This document shows positions 20,019 to 28,339 of a stretch of DNA of 49,860 nucleotides, one piece after another. Position 1 is the stretch's first letter. Each line of letters starts with the position of its first letter. A program made the translations under genes and the position numbers. Origin of the DNA: Bdellovibrionales bacterium. Lineage in GTDB: Bacteria > Bdellovibrionota > FAC87 > UBA2466. The notes beneath the pieces are model-generated. The model was given only the letters and a program-made list of their open reading frames with translations. It searched no databases and was not told where the DNA came from. The stretch covers positions 1 to 49,860 of the forward strand of contig SHZA01000012.1 in NCBI GenBank assembly GCA_009692515.1, read 5' to 3'.

Positions 20019-20801
20019 CTAACTTGCTAAAAAATTTCGCTTCACAATATTTAGAAAATCGGAACCGAAATTTTCCATGCGTGCACGAATTCCACGAAGC
20101 TTATTATTAAAATAGTTGTATCCCATGGTAGCGGGAATGGCACAGGCCAAGCCCACGGCAGTCGCAACAAGTGCCTCGGCTATGCCTGGTGCTACCGTGG
20201 CCAAACTCGCCCCTCCTTGGGCTCCAATATTTTGAAAGGAGTTCATGATTCCCCAGACCGTTCCAAAAAGGCCAATAAAAGGGGCGGTGCTGGCTGCAGT
20301 TGCTAAAAAGGTCATAGAACTTTCTAGTTTAAGAGCCTCTCTTCTCGCCGCTACATTTAGGGAACGTTCTAGATTTTCAATGGACGATTCAGGCGGCACC
20401 AGAGATCCTAGGTCGGTGGTCGTATGTTCTTTAGAAGATGTCTTTTGGCGTTCTCTATCCATTAGTCTTTGTAGTTCTTTATAACCAGCCTGGAAAATGG
20501 TAGCTAGTGGCGTATTCGGATATTTTTTAGATTCAGAATAAATATGATCCATACTCTTGCCACTCCAGAAAACCTCTAAAAAGTTTTCGGTGCTAGATTC
20601 TGCCTGACCAAGAACTCTCCACTTGTGAAAAATAATCGCCCAACTCACAAGTGAAAATCCCATAAGAAGAAATAGGACCCCCATCACAATGGGACTGGCG
20701 TTGAAAACAATTTCCAAGATATTAAGCTGAGGCATGCTCTCTTTAGAAACTGAGTTATTAGCCAATGCTGCGGTAGTCATGTAAAAAATGTACTGGTTCA
20801 T
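20019..20801 (-). CDS. tolQ: Proton channel protein TolQ (MotA/TolQ/ExbB family)
   Basis: 260 residues with three membrane segments (about 35-56, 160-185 and 205-228) and the family signature AATASTAPFIGLFGTVWGIM followed by GIAEALVATAVGLACAIPA. It makes the pentameric proton channel surrounding the TolR helix. This is the first gene of the tolQRAB set. The start is uncertain: no good ribosome binding site precedes the ATG at 20801, and ATGs at codons 8 and 23 (20780 and 20735, the latter after AAAGAGAG) are possible. It is divergent from trmFO, 71 bases away. Confidence 0.94.
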   Translation of the reverse strand: MNQYIFYMTTAALANNSVSKESMPQLNILEIVFNASPIVMGVLFLLMGFSLVSWAIIFHKWRVLGQAESSTENFLEVFWSGKSMDHIYSESKKYPNTPLATIFQAGYKELQRLMDRERQKTSSKEHTTTDLGSLVPPESSIENLERSLNVAARREALKLESSMTFLATAASTAPFIGLFGTVWGIMNSFQNIGAQGGASLATVAPGIAEALVATAVGLACAIPATMGYNYFNNKLRGIRARMENFGSDFLNIVKRNFLAS

Positions 20802-20872
20802 AGGTAAGAATAGCTTGGGAAAAAGTTAGTGTTTAGTGTAAGAGAACGAATCGGTAGCGTCAAGGAGTCAAC

Positions 20873-22246
20873 ATGCGTCAGAGTTCAATTCATGTAATCG
20901 GGGGTGGGCTTGCAGGAAGTGAGGCCGCCTATCAAGTTGCGATGCGCGGCATTTCCGTGGTTCTTCATGAGATGCGACCCCAAAAGATGACCGAGGCCCA
21001 CTCCACTTCGCAATTTGCGGAACTGGTCTGCAGTAATAGCTTTGGTTCTGTTTCCCCTAATTCTGCATCTCGAATTCTTAAAGATGAGCTTCATGAATTG
21101 GGGGGGTTTGTTCTCTCGGTAGCGGAAGCGATTGCGGTGCCAGCAGGAGCCTCTTTGGCTGTAGACCGAGTTAAGCTTTCTGAAATTATTACAAAGAAAT
21201 TAGAGAGCCATCCCTTAATTACAATTTCTAGACAAGAGGTCACAGAAATCCCTAAAAATGCGATTACTATTTTAGCAACAGGGCCGCTCACCTCTAAGCC
21301 ACTTATCGAATCTTTAACTCCTATTTTTGGAAATAATTCTCTTTATTTTTATGATGCCATCTCGCCAATTGTTTCCGCCGATAGTTTAAACTTAGATAAA
21401 CTTTATTTTGCCAACCGATATGACAAAGGTGAAACAAAAGATTTTTTAAATGTCCCTCTGACAGAGGCACAATACGAAACTTTAGTGGATGATCTACTTT
21501 CGGGTGATGTGGTTCTGCCCCACAATTTTGAAGAGGAAAAATATTTTGAATCCTGCATGCCGATTGAAGCTATTGCCGCAAGAGGAAGAAAGACTCTGTC
21601 TTTTGGTCCGATGAAGCCGGTGGGGCTTAACGATCCCAAAACGGGAATTAGACCCTTTGCAGTGGTCCAGTTGAGAACTGAAAACAAATATAAGACCGCG
21701 TACAATCTGGTCGGATTTCAAACGAAATTAAAATATAAGGAACAAGAAAGAATCTTTAGAAAACTGCCAGGGCTAGAAAATGCAGAGTTTTTGAGATTGG
21801 GAAGCATGCATCGAAATACTTATATTGATTCCCCCAAACTACTACAACCCACTCTCCAATTAAAATCTCACCCCGAATTATTTGTAGCAGGCCAGCTTAC
21901 AGGAACAGAGGGATATTTAGAATCTACAGCTACCGGACTTTTAGCCGCGGTAAATGCTGTTCAACTTTATCAGGATAAAACCTCGTTGATTTTACCGGAA
22001 AAAACGATGCTCGGAGCTTTGTTACATGCAATTACCGACAATGGGAAAACCTCTTTTCAACCCATGAACGTTAACATGGGGCTTTTGCCACCCCTGGATA
22101 ATTTTTCAGGAAAAGATAAAAAACTAAAATACGGTCTCTTGGCAGCGCGAACTCAAAGCGAATTAAAATCTTGGATCCATGAAAAGGGCTGGGAAGCTGT
22201 TGCCGTTTTTAAAACTGATCTGCTAATGGCGGGCGATAAATTTTAG
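20873..22246 (+). CDS. trmFO: Methylenetetrahydrofolate-tRNA-(uracil54-C5) methyltransferase
   Basis: 457 residues, FAD- and folate-dependent enzyme making ribothymidine at position 54 of tRNA (T-loop). The FAD dinucleotide motif is VIGGGLAGSEAAYQVA (9-24), followed by HEMRPQKMTEAH and AELVCSNSFGS, which are TrmFO signatures; GQLTGTEGYLESTATGLLA near 345-363 is the second FAD segment. AAGGAG lies just before the ATG. The last 38 bases overlap, tail to tail, the end of the repeat-protein gene on the opposite strand. Confidence 0.96.
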   Translation: MRQSSIHVIGGGLAGSEAAYQVAMRGISVVLHEMRPQKMTEAHSTSQFAELVCSNSFGSVSPNSASRILKDELHELGGFVLSVAEAIAVPAGASLAVDRVKLSEIITKKLESHPLITISRQEVTEIPKNAITILATGPLTSKPLIESLTPIFGNNSLYFYDAISPIVSADSLNLDKLYFANRYDKGETKDFLNVPLTEAQYETLVDDLLSGDVVLPHNFEEEKYFESCMPIEAIAARGRKTLSFGPMKPVGLNDPKTGIRPFAVVQLRTENKYKTAYNLVGFQTKLKYKEQERIFRKLPGLENAEFLRLGSMHRNTYIDSPKLLQPTLQLKSHPELFVAGQLTGTEGYLESTATGLLAAVNAVQLYQDKTSLILPEKTMLGALLHAITDNGKTSFQPMNVNMGLLPPLDNFSGKDKKLKYGLLAARTQSELKSWIHEKGWEAVAVFKTDLLMAGDKF

Positions 22247-23000
22247 CTGCATTTTTAAATCCATGACTCTGCGCTTGCGAGTTTTCCCTAGAGCTTTGTG
22301 AGCCATTATCCACATTGGTGGCACTTGCCTCAGAAGACAAATCTCTCTTGCCTAGCATTTCTCCAAAAACACTAGAGCGACTGTTTGTCTGAAAGGAACC
22401 CTTGGCCAAAGTTTGCCCAATTGACTTAGTCGGAATAACCCTATCGATAGAAGTAAGTTTTGGAAGGCTTACTGCTAAAGTTTCTTTTGTGGTTACGACA
22501 ATCCCATCAATAAGGTTACCAATATTCGTCAGTGTTTGATTTAAATTTTTTGATTCACCCTCAGATTTCTTGTTGGCTTCCCTATTTTTTTCGGATTCAT
22601 CGGCCAAACTCTTTATAATGTCTGGAGTGGCATCTACTTGATTCTGAATAGTTTGGGCCGCTTTATCAAAATTTTGACTGGACGCGGAAATAGCTTTAGT
22701 AGCCTCATCTCCACTCTTGGTTAAGGCTGTAACAGACTTTTCTCCATCAGCTAAAATCTGTTTAGTTGTTTCATTAGGTTTATACTTAGCCTCTCCGCCG
22801 CCACCCTGCTGTCCGCCGCCACCCTGCTGTCCGCCGCCACCCTGCTGTCCGAAACCACCCTGCTGTCCGAAACCACCCTGCTGTCCGAAACCACCCTGCT
22901 GTCCGAAACCACCCTGCTGTCCGAAGGGACGATAATGCTCTCCTAGCGCAAAGGCACTGGTTATAAAAACTAACACTGCAAGGGTTCTTAAAAAGATCAT
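22209..23000 (-). CDS. Secreted protein with FGQQGG tandem repeats and a helical C-terminal region (function unknown)
   Basis: 263 residues. A signal peptide (MIFLRTLAVLVFITSAFA) is followed by five FGQQGG and two GGQQGG hexapeptides (about 27-68), then a Lys/Glu/Ser/Asn-rich region likely to be helical or coiled coil. The Gly/Gln repeat would be flexible and low in charge, like a linker or matrix segment. I recognise no domain. The coding repeat is an 18-bp DNA tandem array, so its length could vary between strains. It ends inside trmFO on the other strand. It is probably periplasmic or extracellular. Confidence 0.65.
   Translation of the reverse strand: MIFLRTLAVLVFITSAFALGEHYRPFGQQGGFGQQGGFGQQGGFGQQGGFGQQGGGGQQGGGGQQGGGGEAKYKPNETTKQILADGEKSVTALTKSGDEATKAISASSQNFDKAAQTIQNQVDATPDIIKSLADESEKNREANKKSEGESKNLNQTLTNIGNLIDGIVVTTKETLAVSLPKLTSIDRVIPTKSIGQTLAKGSFQTNSRSSVFGEMLGKRDLSSEASATNVDNGSQSSRENSQAQSHGFKNAAKIYRPPLADQF
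22801..22926 (-). repeat. Seven-copy 18-bp in-frame tandem repeat (minisatellite)
   Basis: Seven consecutive, exact-length 18-base units fill this interval. On the plus strand each begins CCACCCTGCTGTCCG and ends GCCG (two units: 22801-22818, 22819-22836 end CCG), GAAA (four units) or GAAG (the last). Each encodes one hexapeptide of the secreted protein, so gain or loss of a unit keeps the frame. Confidence 0.97.
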
Positions 23001-23488
23001 ATTACAAGAATAAACTGCACTTCTCTTGCCAAAAAAGACAAAAACAAAACCAATAAATCATAATAATTTTAATACTTTACATTTAATATCCAGATCTTGT
23101 GCAGTCATAAATTTGATTAACTTATAGGCAAAGACAGATTAAAGACCATGCATCATAGAGACCCCAATTTTTAGCTTTTCAGCTCATATCACCTTCCCTC
23201 TCGCAGTAAAAAAGCCATTCCCCCTACAAAACCCTCACGGTTTTCGACTTTTGCCCAAATTTACAACACCCGCTAAAGGTCTATACAGTAACTTATTGGG
23301 GGGACGGAGGTCCATTTCGCCCCTAAATCAACCAGGAATCTCAGAGTAATTGCCCAAAGGATTGCTAATTAGAGACGCGCCCCTTGTGCCCCGAACTACA
23401 ATACCGGTACCGCGGTAAATCATGGCTCGGTGCTCTTTTTAGTTTTAGTTCCCTTATTTTTATTCCGATAAGATCTAAAGATACCTTT
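23001..23488. other. Intergenic region between divergent secreted-protein genes
   Basis: No coding sequence is supported over these 488 bases; the frame that runs into 23384-23488 lacks a start with a ribosome binding site. Two small inverted repeats are present: GGAC/GTCC around 23302-23313 inside a GGGG...CCCC pair, and TACCG/CGGTA near 23403-23418. Promoters for both flanking genes should lie here, but I could not place one with confidence. Confidence 0.5.
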
Positions 23489-24472
23489 ATGTGGAAACTA
23501 AATATCAAACCTTTTTTAGTTTGTCTTTTTGCGCTATCGCTCTGTGTGACCCTTCCCTCTAGAGGTGATGAGGATGAAATTTCTGTTGATACTTTACCAG
23601 ATGAGCTTCCGATTGAAATGCCATCGCCCTCTTCATTAGAAAACATACCCTCAAAAAGATCTCCACAATCACTCTCCACCTCCGAAAATAAAAGAGTGCT
23701 TGAAGATCTGGAACTAGAGAAAGCGACTCCGCCCCTATTTCCCACTGAACCCCTTTTAGTAAATGAAAGCAATAACTTAATATCTGCCAAACAGGATAGT
23801 GAACTCTCCGAACCCGATCCCACCTATGTTCCCCCTGAAAAAATAACGATTCCAAAGGGCATTGAAAGACTGCCCTCCCATAAGGAGGATAAGGCTGCAA
23901 AAAACAGGCTCCAAAGGCCCAACCTATCCGCCGCTCCTACGCAAGGGGAGGTCAGTGTTGATCAGTATCAACCCCAAACATCTTTAATGGTAATGAAACC
24001 CACCCACCCCCTTCCTCCGTTTGTCCTAGCCCCTGAAATTTTTGCAAAACGAATGGAAGAAAACACGGGAATGATTCCCGTAGGAACCTTTAACTACAAA
24101 TTTGCCGTGCCCCCCACAACCCCATCTAGGCCGCCTAAAGGAGTGAGTGATATTTCCATTATTCTTTCCAATAATGAATTTTATCCCGCAAAGGTAGTTT
24201 TGAAATCCGGAGAATCTGTTCGACTGCTCTTCACCACAACGAATCGAAAACCGGCAGCGTTAGTCATCGAAAAATTAAATATTCAACGCTGGGTTTCAAG
24301 CCAGGTTGAGGGCGAAACCAAAAAAGAATTAGACCGATCCAAGTTTGAATTAAATCGAGAACTCTCTTCAAGGAGAGTCACCGATGTCAATTTCGATCCA
24401 AAACCGGGAGTTTATAGCTTTCATGATGTGATCACCGGTGCATCCGGAGAAATTTCTGTAGAGGAGCCATAA
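23489..24472 (+). CDS. Secreted protein with C-terminal cupredoxin-like domain, coupled to cpaF
   Basis: 327 residues from the ATG at 23489, selected because it opens a signal peptide (MWKLNIKPFLVCLFALSLCV), which the longer frame would bury. A Pro/Ser/Glu-rich, probably unstructured region (about 28-200) precedes a C-terminal domain of about 100 residues (ISIILSNNEFYPAKVVLKSG, LLFTTTNRKPAALVIEKLN, PGVYSFHDVITGASGEI) with the strand pattern of cupredoxin_1/EfeO-type domains. The expected Cys of a blue-copper site is missing, so metal binding is doubtful. The stop is one base before the ATG of cpaF, so the two are co-translated. Function unknown; perhaps an envelope partner of the CpaF machine. 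Confidence 0.68.
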   Translation: MWKLNIKPFLVCLFALSLCVTLPSRGDEDEISVDTLPDELPIEMPSPSSLENIPSKRSPQSLSTSENKRVLEDLELEKATPPLFPTEPLLVNESNNLISAKQDSELSEPDPTYVPPEKITIPKGIERLPSHKEDKAAKNRLQRPNLSAAPTQGEVSVDQYQPQTSLMVMKPTHPLPPFVLAPEIFAKRMEENTGMIPVGTFNYKFAVPPTTPSRPPKGVSDISIILSNNEFYPAKVVLKSGESVRLLFTTTNRKPAALVIEKLNIQRWVSSQVEGETKKELDRSKFELNRELSSRRVTDVNFDPKPGVYSFHDVITGASGEISVEEP

Positions 24473-24473
24473 A

Positions 24474-25625
24474 ATGTCTGTTTTTGATAGCAGTGTCCAG
24501 ATTTTTCTAGCCCCAGTACTTCCATTTTTAAAGGACGATTCTGTCACAGAGATCATGATTAATGGTCCTGCCAATATTTTTATTGAACGAAAAGGATTTG
24601 TAGAAAAAGTAGATGTGAAGTTTGAAGACGAAGGGGCGCTAGTTGCCGCTGTGAGAAATATCTCTCAATTTGTAGGTCGTCCTATCGATGAGGAAAGACC
24701 TTTCTTAGATGCAAGACTGCCAGATGGTTCTCGCATTCATGCTGTAGTTCCCCCCGTTGCTAAAAATGGAACCACAGTAGCCATTCGAAAGTTTTCAAAA
24801 ACAAAGCTTGAAATGAAAGATCTTATCACTAAAGGAGCGCTCACTGTAGATGCTGCTCGCTTCATCGATGTCTGCCTTTACCTCAAAAAAAATATTATCG
24901 TTTCCGGAGGAACCGGGTCTGGAAAAACAACGATCTTAAATATTTTAGCTAGCCGTTGTCAGCCCAATCAGCGAATTCTAGTTTTGGAAGATTCTTCGGA
25001 ATTAAAAATTCATAATGCCCACGTGGTCTATTTTGAAGCTCGTCCTGCTGATGAATATGGAAAAGGTTTAGTAACTCTCCGAGACCTAGTAAAATCTTCG
25101 CTAAGACTTCGCCCCGACAGAGTCATTGTCGGAGAGGTTCGTGGTGGAGAGGCCATGGATCTCATTAGCTCGATGAATACCGGACACTCTGGCTCTATGG
25201 GCACTGTCCACTCCAATAATCCTAAAGAGTGTTTAACTCGCCTTGAGACCCTTGCCATGATGAATGAAACTGATGTTCCCATTCAGGCCGTACGATCTCA
25301 GGTGGCTTCTGCTATTAATATCATGTTGCAACTATCCCGAATGCAGGATGGCTCCAGAAAGCTCACCCATATCTCAGAGGGACTGGGAATGGATCTGCAT
25401 GGAAACTATCAGGTGCAAGATATTTACCTTTTTGAACAAACAGGCCGTGATAAAGAAGGAAAGGTCTTGGGAAGTCTAAATCCCACCGGAAACCTTCCCA
25501 GTTTCATAAAAGAAATGGAAGTTAATCAGCTACCATTTCCCAGAGAAATGTTTGCAAAAAAATTAATCAATGCTAACTCCCCACCGCCACCACCACCGCC
25601 AAAACCAGAAAATAAAGCCGCTTAA
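24474..25625 (+). CDS. cpaF: CpaF/TadA-type secretion ATPase (orphan)
   Basis: 383 residues of the type II/IV secretion ATPase superfamily. An N-terminal domain contains TEIMINGP and RLPDGSRIHAVVPP; the Walker A is GGTGSGKTT (145-153, K151); the Asp box/Walker B region reads RPDRVIVGEVRGGEAMD, and TGHSGSMGTVHSNNP follows. The C-terminus ends in a proline run. GAGGAG precedes the ATG, overlapping the end of the cupredoxin-like gene. CpaF ATPases power Tad/Flp pili, but no cpaB, cpaC, cpaE, tadB/C or pilin gene is in the window. It either serves a pilus encoded elsewhere or drives an unusual complex with its secreted partner. Confidence 0.9.
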   Translation: MSVFDSSVQIFLAPVLPFLKDDSVTEIMINGPANIFIERKGFVEKVDVKFEDEGALVAAVRNISQFVGRPIDEERPFLDARLPDGSRIHAVVPPVAKNGTTVAIRKFSKTKLEMKDLITKGALTVDAARFIDVCLYLKKNIIVSGGTGSGKTTILNILASRCQPNQRILVLEDSSELKIHNAHVVYFEARPADEYGKGLVTLRDLVKSSLRLRPDRVIVGEVRGGEAMDLISSMNTGHSGSMGTVHSNNPKECLTRLETLAMMNETDVPIQAVRSQVASAINIMLQLSRMQDGSRKLTHISEGLGMDLHGNYQVQDIYLFEQTGRDKEGKVLGSLNPTGNLPSFIKEMEVNQLPFPREMFAKKLINANSPPPPPPPKPENKAA

Positions 25626-25675
25626 TTTTTATCTAAAATTGTAAGGCTTAGTAGGCACCCTTAAAGGCACCTTTT

Positions 25676-28321
25676 TTAAGAGGCTACTATTACCGAAGGC
25701 CGTTGTGTGAGCAGCGTTAAATAGTCTTGAATATCTTTGATCATTTTTTCCGTTTCTAATGTAGCCGGCAAAATATTAAAAACCGTTTTATCATTTAGTG
25801 AATCGGAGGAAAGATAACCTTTGTTTTCACAAGACAATAAGCCATTAGTAAAATTCTGAATCGAGATCGATTCTGGATATGTAATATCACCCACATCCCT
25901 TTTTGCTTCACCGTATTTAATAAGCCTATTGAGGCACTGCTTTTTATCAAAAACTTGCCCCTGCTGTTCTCTTAAGAAACTCATTAAAATAAGGTAACTC
26001 TCCAGTAGCTCACCTATCAATCCAGAATAAACGGTGGCCTCGTCCCAGTCTTTGAAAAAATGATGAAATCCCTGGATCCAGGCCTGATCATCGGCAATCT
26101 CCCAAGCGCAATCATGGGAAAAATACTGTAATGTTTTTTTTAGTTCCGAAGGGAATAGAATTCGTGGACTAAAAAAGAATTCAAACTTCAGAATATTTCT
26201 TAGCATCAATGCACTGGTTATAAAGTCTTCGTAAAATGTTTTTTGGTTAGATTTAGTAGCCTTTCTTTTTTTAAGGGTATCTAGAAAAGCAAGAACGCAG
26301 ATAGAAGGAGTTACAAAACAATGGATTGCATTATTTTTATAAAAATTTAAAACCGCCCGTTTCTTATGCTCAAGTGAGTATTCCCTTACTAAACTCTCTG
26401 AAATCGAAAGGAATCCCTTTTTCTGAAGGCCTCTGACGGTACTCTCCACTGCCGAACGAAAACCACTTTCTTGTGGTGTGCTAAGACTCATTCCAGAATA
26501 GGTTACATAATCTGCCATCCTATCTGAGATGCGCAATACCTCGCTAAATGACAGCGAAAGATCCCTGTGGGTTAAAAAAATACTACTAACAATAGATTTT
26601 GGAGTGATGGGGCTCACATCATTTATCGTTTTACAAAGTTGAAATGCGGTCTTCTGAAGAATACGTCGCGCATCAACCTGATTTTCATCTGCCCTCTGAA
26701 TGATCTCTTTAACCGAAAGAGGGTCTGCAAACCTAACATAGACTTTGCCAATATTTTTTTTTGTAATTTTTCGAGATTTAAATAGACCCGATGCAGTTTC
26801 CTTTTCTTTTTTGCCTCCCCTAAGTTCTTTTGAATAGGAACCCTCTTCTAAAACCTCATCGTAGCAAATAGAAACGGGAATCAATGCGATATCCTCAGTC
26901 CCCTTATTACGGTAAACTTCCAAAATCATCTTTAAAATACCAAAAGCCGGGGGAAGCATTTTGCCTGATCGACTTCGAGTTCCCTCAATGAAAAACTTCA
27001 CGTTGTGCCGATTTTTAAGGAGAAACTCAATATACTTTTTGAGCAACAATGCATAAAGATCATTTCCTTTGAATGACCTTCGAATGAAAAAAGCTCCTGA
27101 TTTTCTAAGAAAATATCCTACAGGCCAAAAGGATAAATTAACTCCGGCCGCAATATGCGGAGTCAACATATCCTCGGTAAAAAGTACGTACGGAACCACT
27201 AAATAATCTAAGTGACTTCTATGAGAGGAAACAAAAACGATCGGCTTAGTTTTCATCACCTCGCGAACCTTGCTAATCTCTTCACTCTGAACAACTAGCC
27301 CCTCGGTAATCCTGGCAAATAACCAGCCCAAAAAGACAGCCAGAATTTCTATAATCCTATAGGTATAGCTAGCTACAATTTCTGTGAGATACTGATAGGC
27401 CAGCATCATCACCTTTTTATTATCCAACCCCTCTTTTTCTGCCATTAGATGGATCGCTTTTTGTACCTCCTCATCTCGTATCAAGGTTTCCTTTACAGAG
27501 GTGGGAGAAAGATAACGGGGTCCTAGCACCACCCTCATCTCCTGCTGTATTAGTACTATTATTTTTCTGCGAATGACTCTAGCAATTTTTAGGCTAACTC
27601 CCTCATCAATCTCATCCGGACTCTCACCCAAGAGAAAGGTATCCCTTTCTAGAATAGGAAAAACCCCAAGGCTTTTCACATTAGAGTCCTGTCGCTTTCG
27701 GAGTAGATACCAAAGTTTTCCAATCCAATTGGGATTTGAGCTGATCCCTAATAAGAGTTCATCAAGCCGTCTTCTTTCACCCCTCGTATATTTTCTCCAA
27801 AGAATTAAAACCGGAACAATTAAAAACTGAGTCCCTTCTGGTCCAATTGACTGCTCATGTAGTTTAGCAATCAGGTTTTCAACGGGCGTTGGCTTAAACA
27901 ATTGTTTGCGCTCGTTAGTGGGACAAAAAATAATTCTGGGCCCGCTCTCAGTAGAGGTAAACAGATCTGAGAGGGGTAACTTCCCCAATACCACCTTCAA
28001 AAAAAGTATCGGTTTGGATAAGATTAAAATTGTTTTTCTGTTGGCGACATAAATAACCCCTAGGTTTTGTGTGCGACACCAACTAGAGAGAATTAACCAC
28101 TCAAAAATCCCACCACTAGTCACCGCAAAAATAAGGCGGCCCGTTTTCTGATATTCTTTTAATTCTTCTGTGGGAATTTCAAATTGAAAACGCACAAAGA
28201 CTAATTTCGAAACTGCTCCCCAGAGATTATCAATAATTTGGTAAGGGTTTTTCAAATCTTTTCTCGATCTACTTGTTACTTTTTTCAAACAGATTTTATC
28301 GGTATTTTTATCTTTTAGCAC
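25676..28321 (-). CDS. plsB: Glycerol-3-phosphate 1-O-acyltransferase (PlsB type)
   Basis: 881 residues, close to the usual PlsB length. The acyltransferase blocks are present: HRSHLDYL near 364 (HX4D catalytic motif), GAFFIRRSF, FIEGTRSRSGK near 444, and IALIPVSICYDEV. The N-terminal half (EGTQFLIVPVLILWRK, GPRYLSPTSVKETLI) and the long helical C-terminus are also PlsB-like. It acylates sn-glycerol-3-phosphate from acyl-CoA or acyl-ACP at the inner membrane, the first step of phospholipid synthesis. It follows the GYF_2 protein gene by 18 bases, so the two are likely cotranscribed. Confidence 0.93.
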   Translation of the reverse strand: MLKDKNTDKICLKKVTSRSRKDLKNPYQIIDNLWGAVSKLVFVRFQFEIPTEELKEYQKTGRLIFAVTSGGIFEWLILSSWCRTQNLGVIYVANRKTILILSKPILFLKVVLGKLPLSDLFTSTESGPRIIFCPTNERKQLFKPTPVENLIAKLHEQSIGPEGTQFLIVPVLILWRKYTRGERRRLDELLLGISSNPNWIGKLWYLLRKRQDSNVKSLGVFPILERDTFLLGESPDEIDEGVSLKIARVIRRKIIVLIQQEMRVVLGPRYLSPTSVKETLIRDEEVQKAIHLMAEKEGLDNKKVMMLAYQYLTEIVASYTYRIIEILAVFLGWLFARITEGLVVQSEEISKVREVMKTKPIVFVSSHRSHLDYLVVPYVLFTEDMLTPHIAAGVNLSFWPVGYFLRKSGAFFIRRSFKGNDLYALLLKKYIEFLLKNRHNVKFFIEGTRSRSGKMLPPAFGILKMILEVYRNKGTEDIALIPVSICYDEVLEEGSYSKELRGGKKEKETASGLFKSRKITKKNIGKVYVRFADPLSVKEIIQRADENQVDARRILQKTAFQLCKTINDVSPITPKSIVSSIFLTHRDLSLSFSEVLRISDRMADYVTYSGMSLSTPQESGFRSAVESTVRGLQKKGFLSISESLVREYSLEHKKRAVLNFYKNNAIHCFVTPSICVLAFLDTLKKRKATKSNQKTFYEDFITSALMLRNILKFEFFFSPRILFPSELKKTLQYFSHDCAWEIADDQAWIQGFHHFFKDWDEATVYSGLIGELLESYLILMSFLREQQGQVFDKKQCLNRLIKYGEAKRDVGDITYPESISIQNFTNGLLSCENKGYLSSDSLNDKTVFNILPATLETEKMIKDIQDYLTLLTQRPSVIVAS

Positions 28322-28339
28322 GGAGCTAATTTAAAACCT

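Noticed and set aside
22801-22926. Possible CRISPR array
   Set aside because: The 18-bp units are directly adjacent with no spacers and are in frame with a coding sequence.
22717-22935. Plus-strand frame with many PPPCCPK repeats
   Set aside because: It is only the antisense frame of the 18-bp minisatellite; it has no signal peptide or ribosome binding site, whereas the minus-strand frame has both.
23384-23488. N-terminal extension of the cupredoxin-like protein
   Set aside because: The extra 35 codons would place the signal peptide internally and no ribosome binding site precedes the earlier start.
25626-25675. Terminator between cpaF and plsB
   Set aside because: The GGCACC copies are direct, not inverted, and the remaining CTTAAAGG/CCTTT stem has a loop too small to form.
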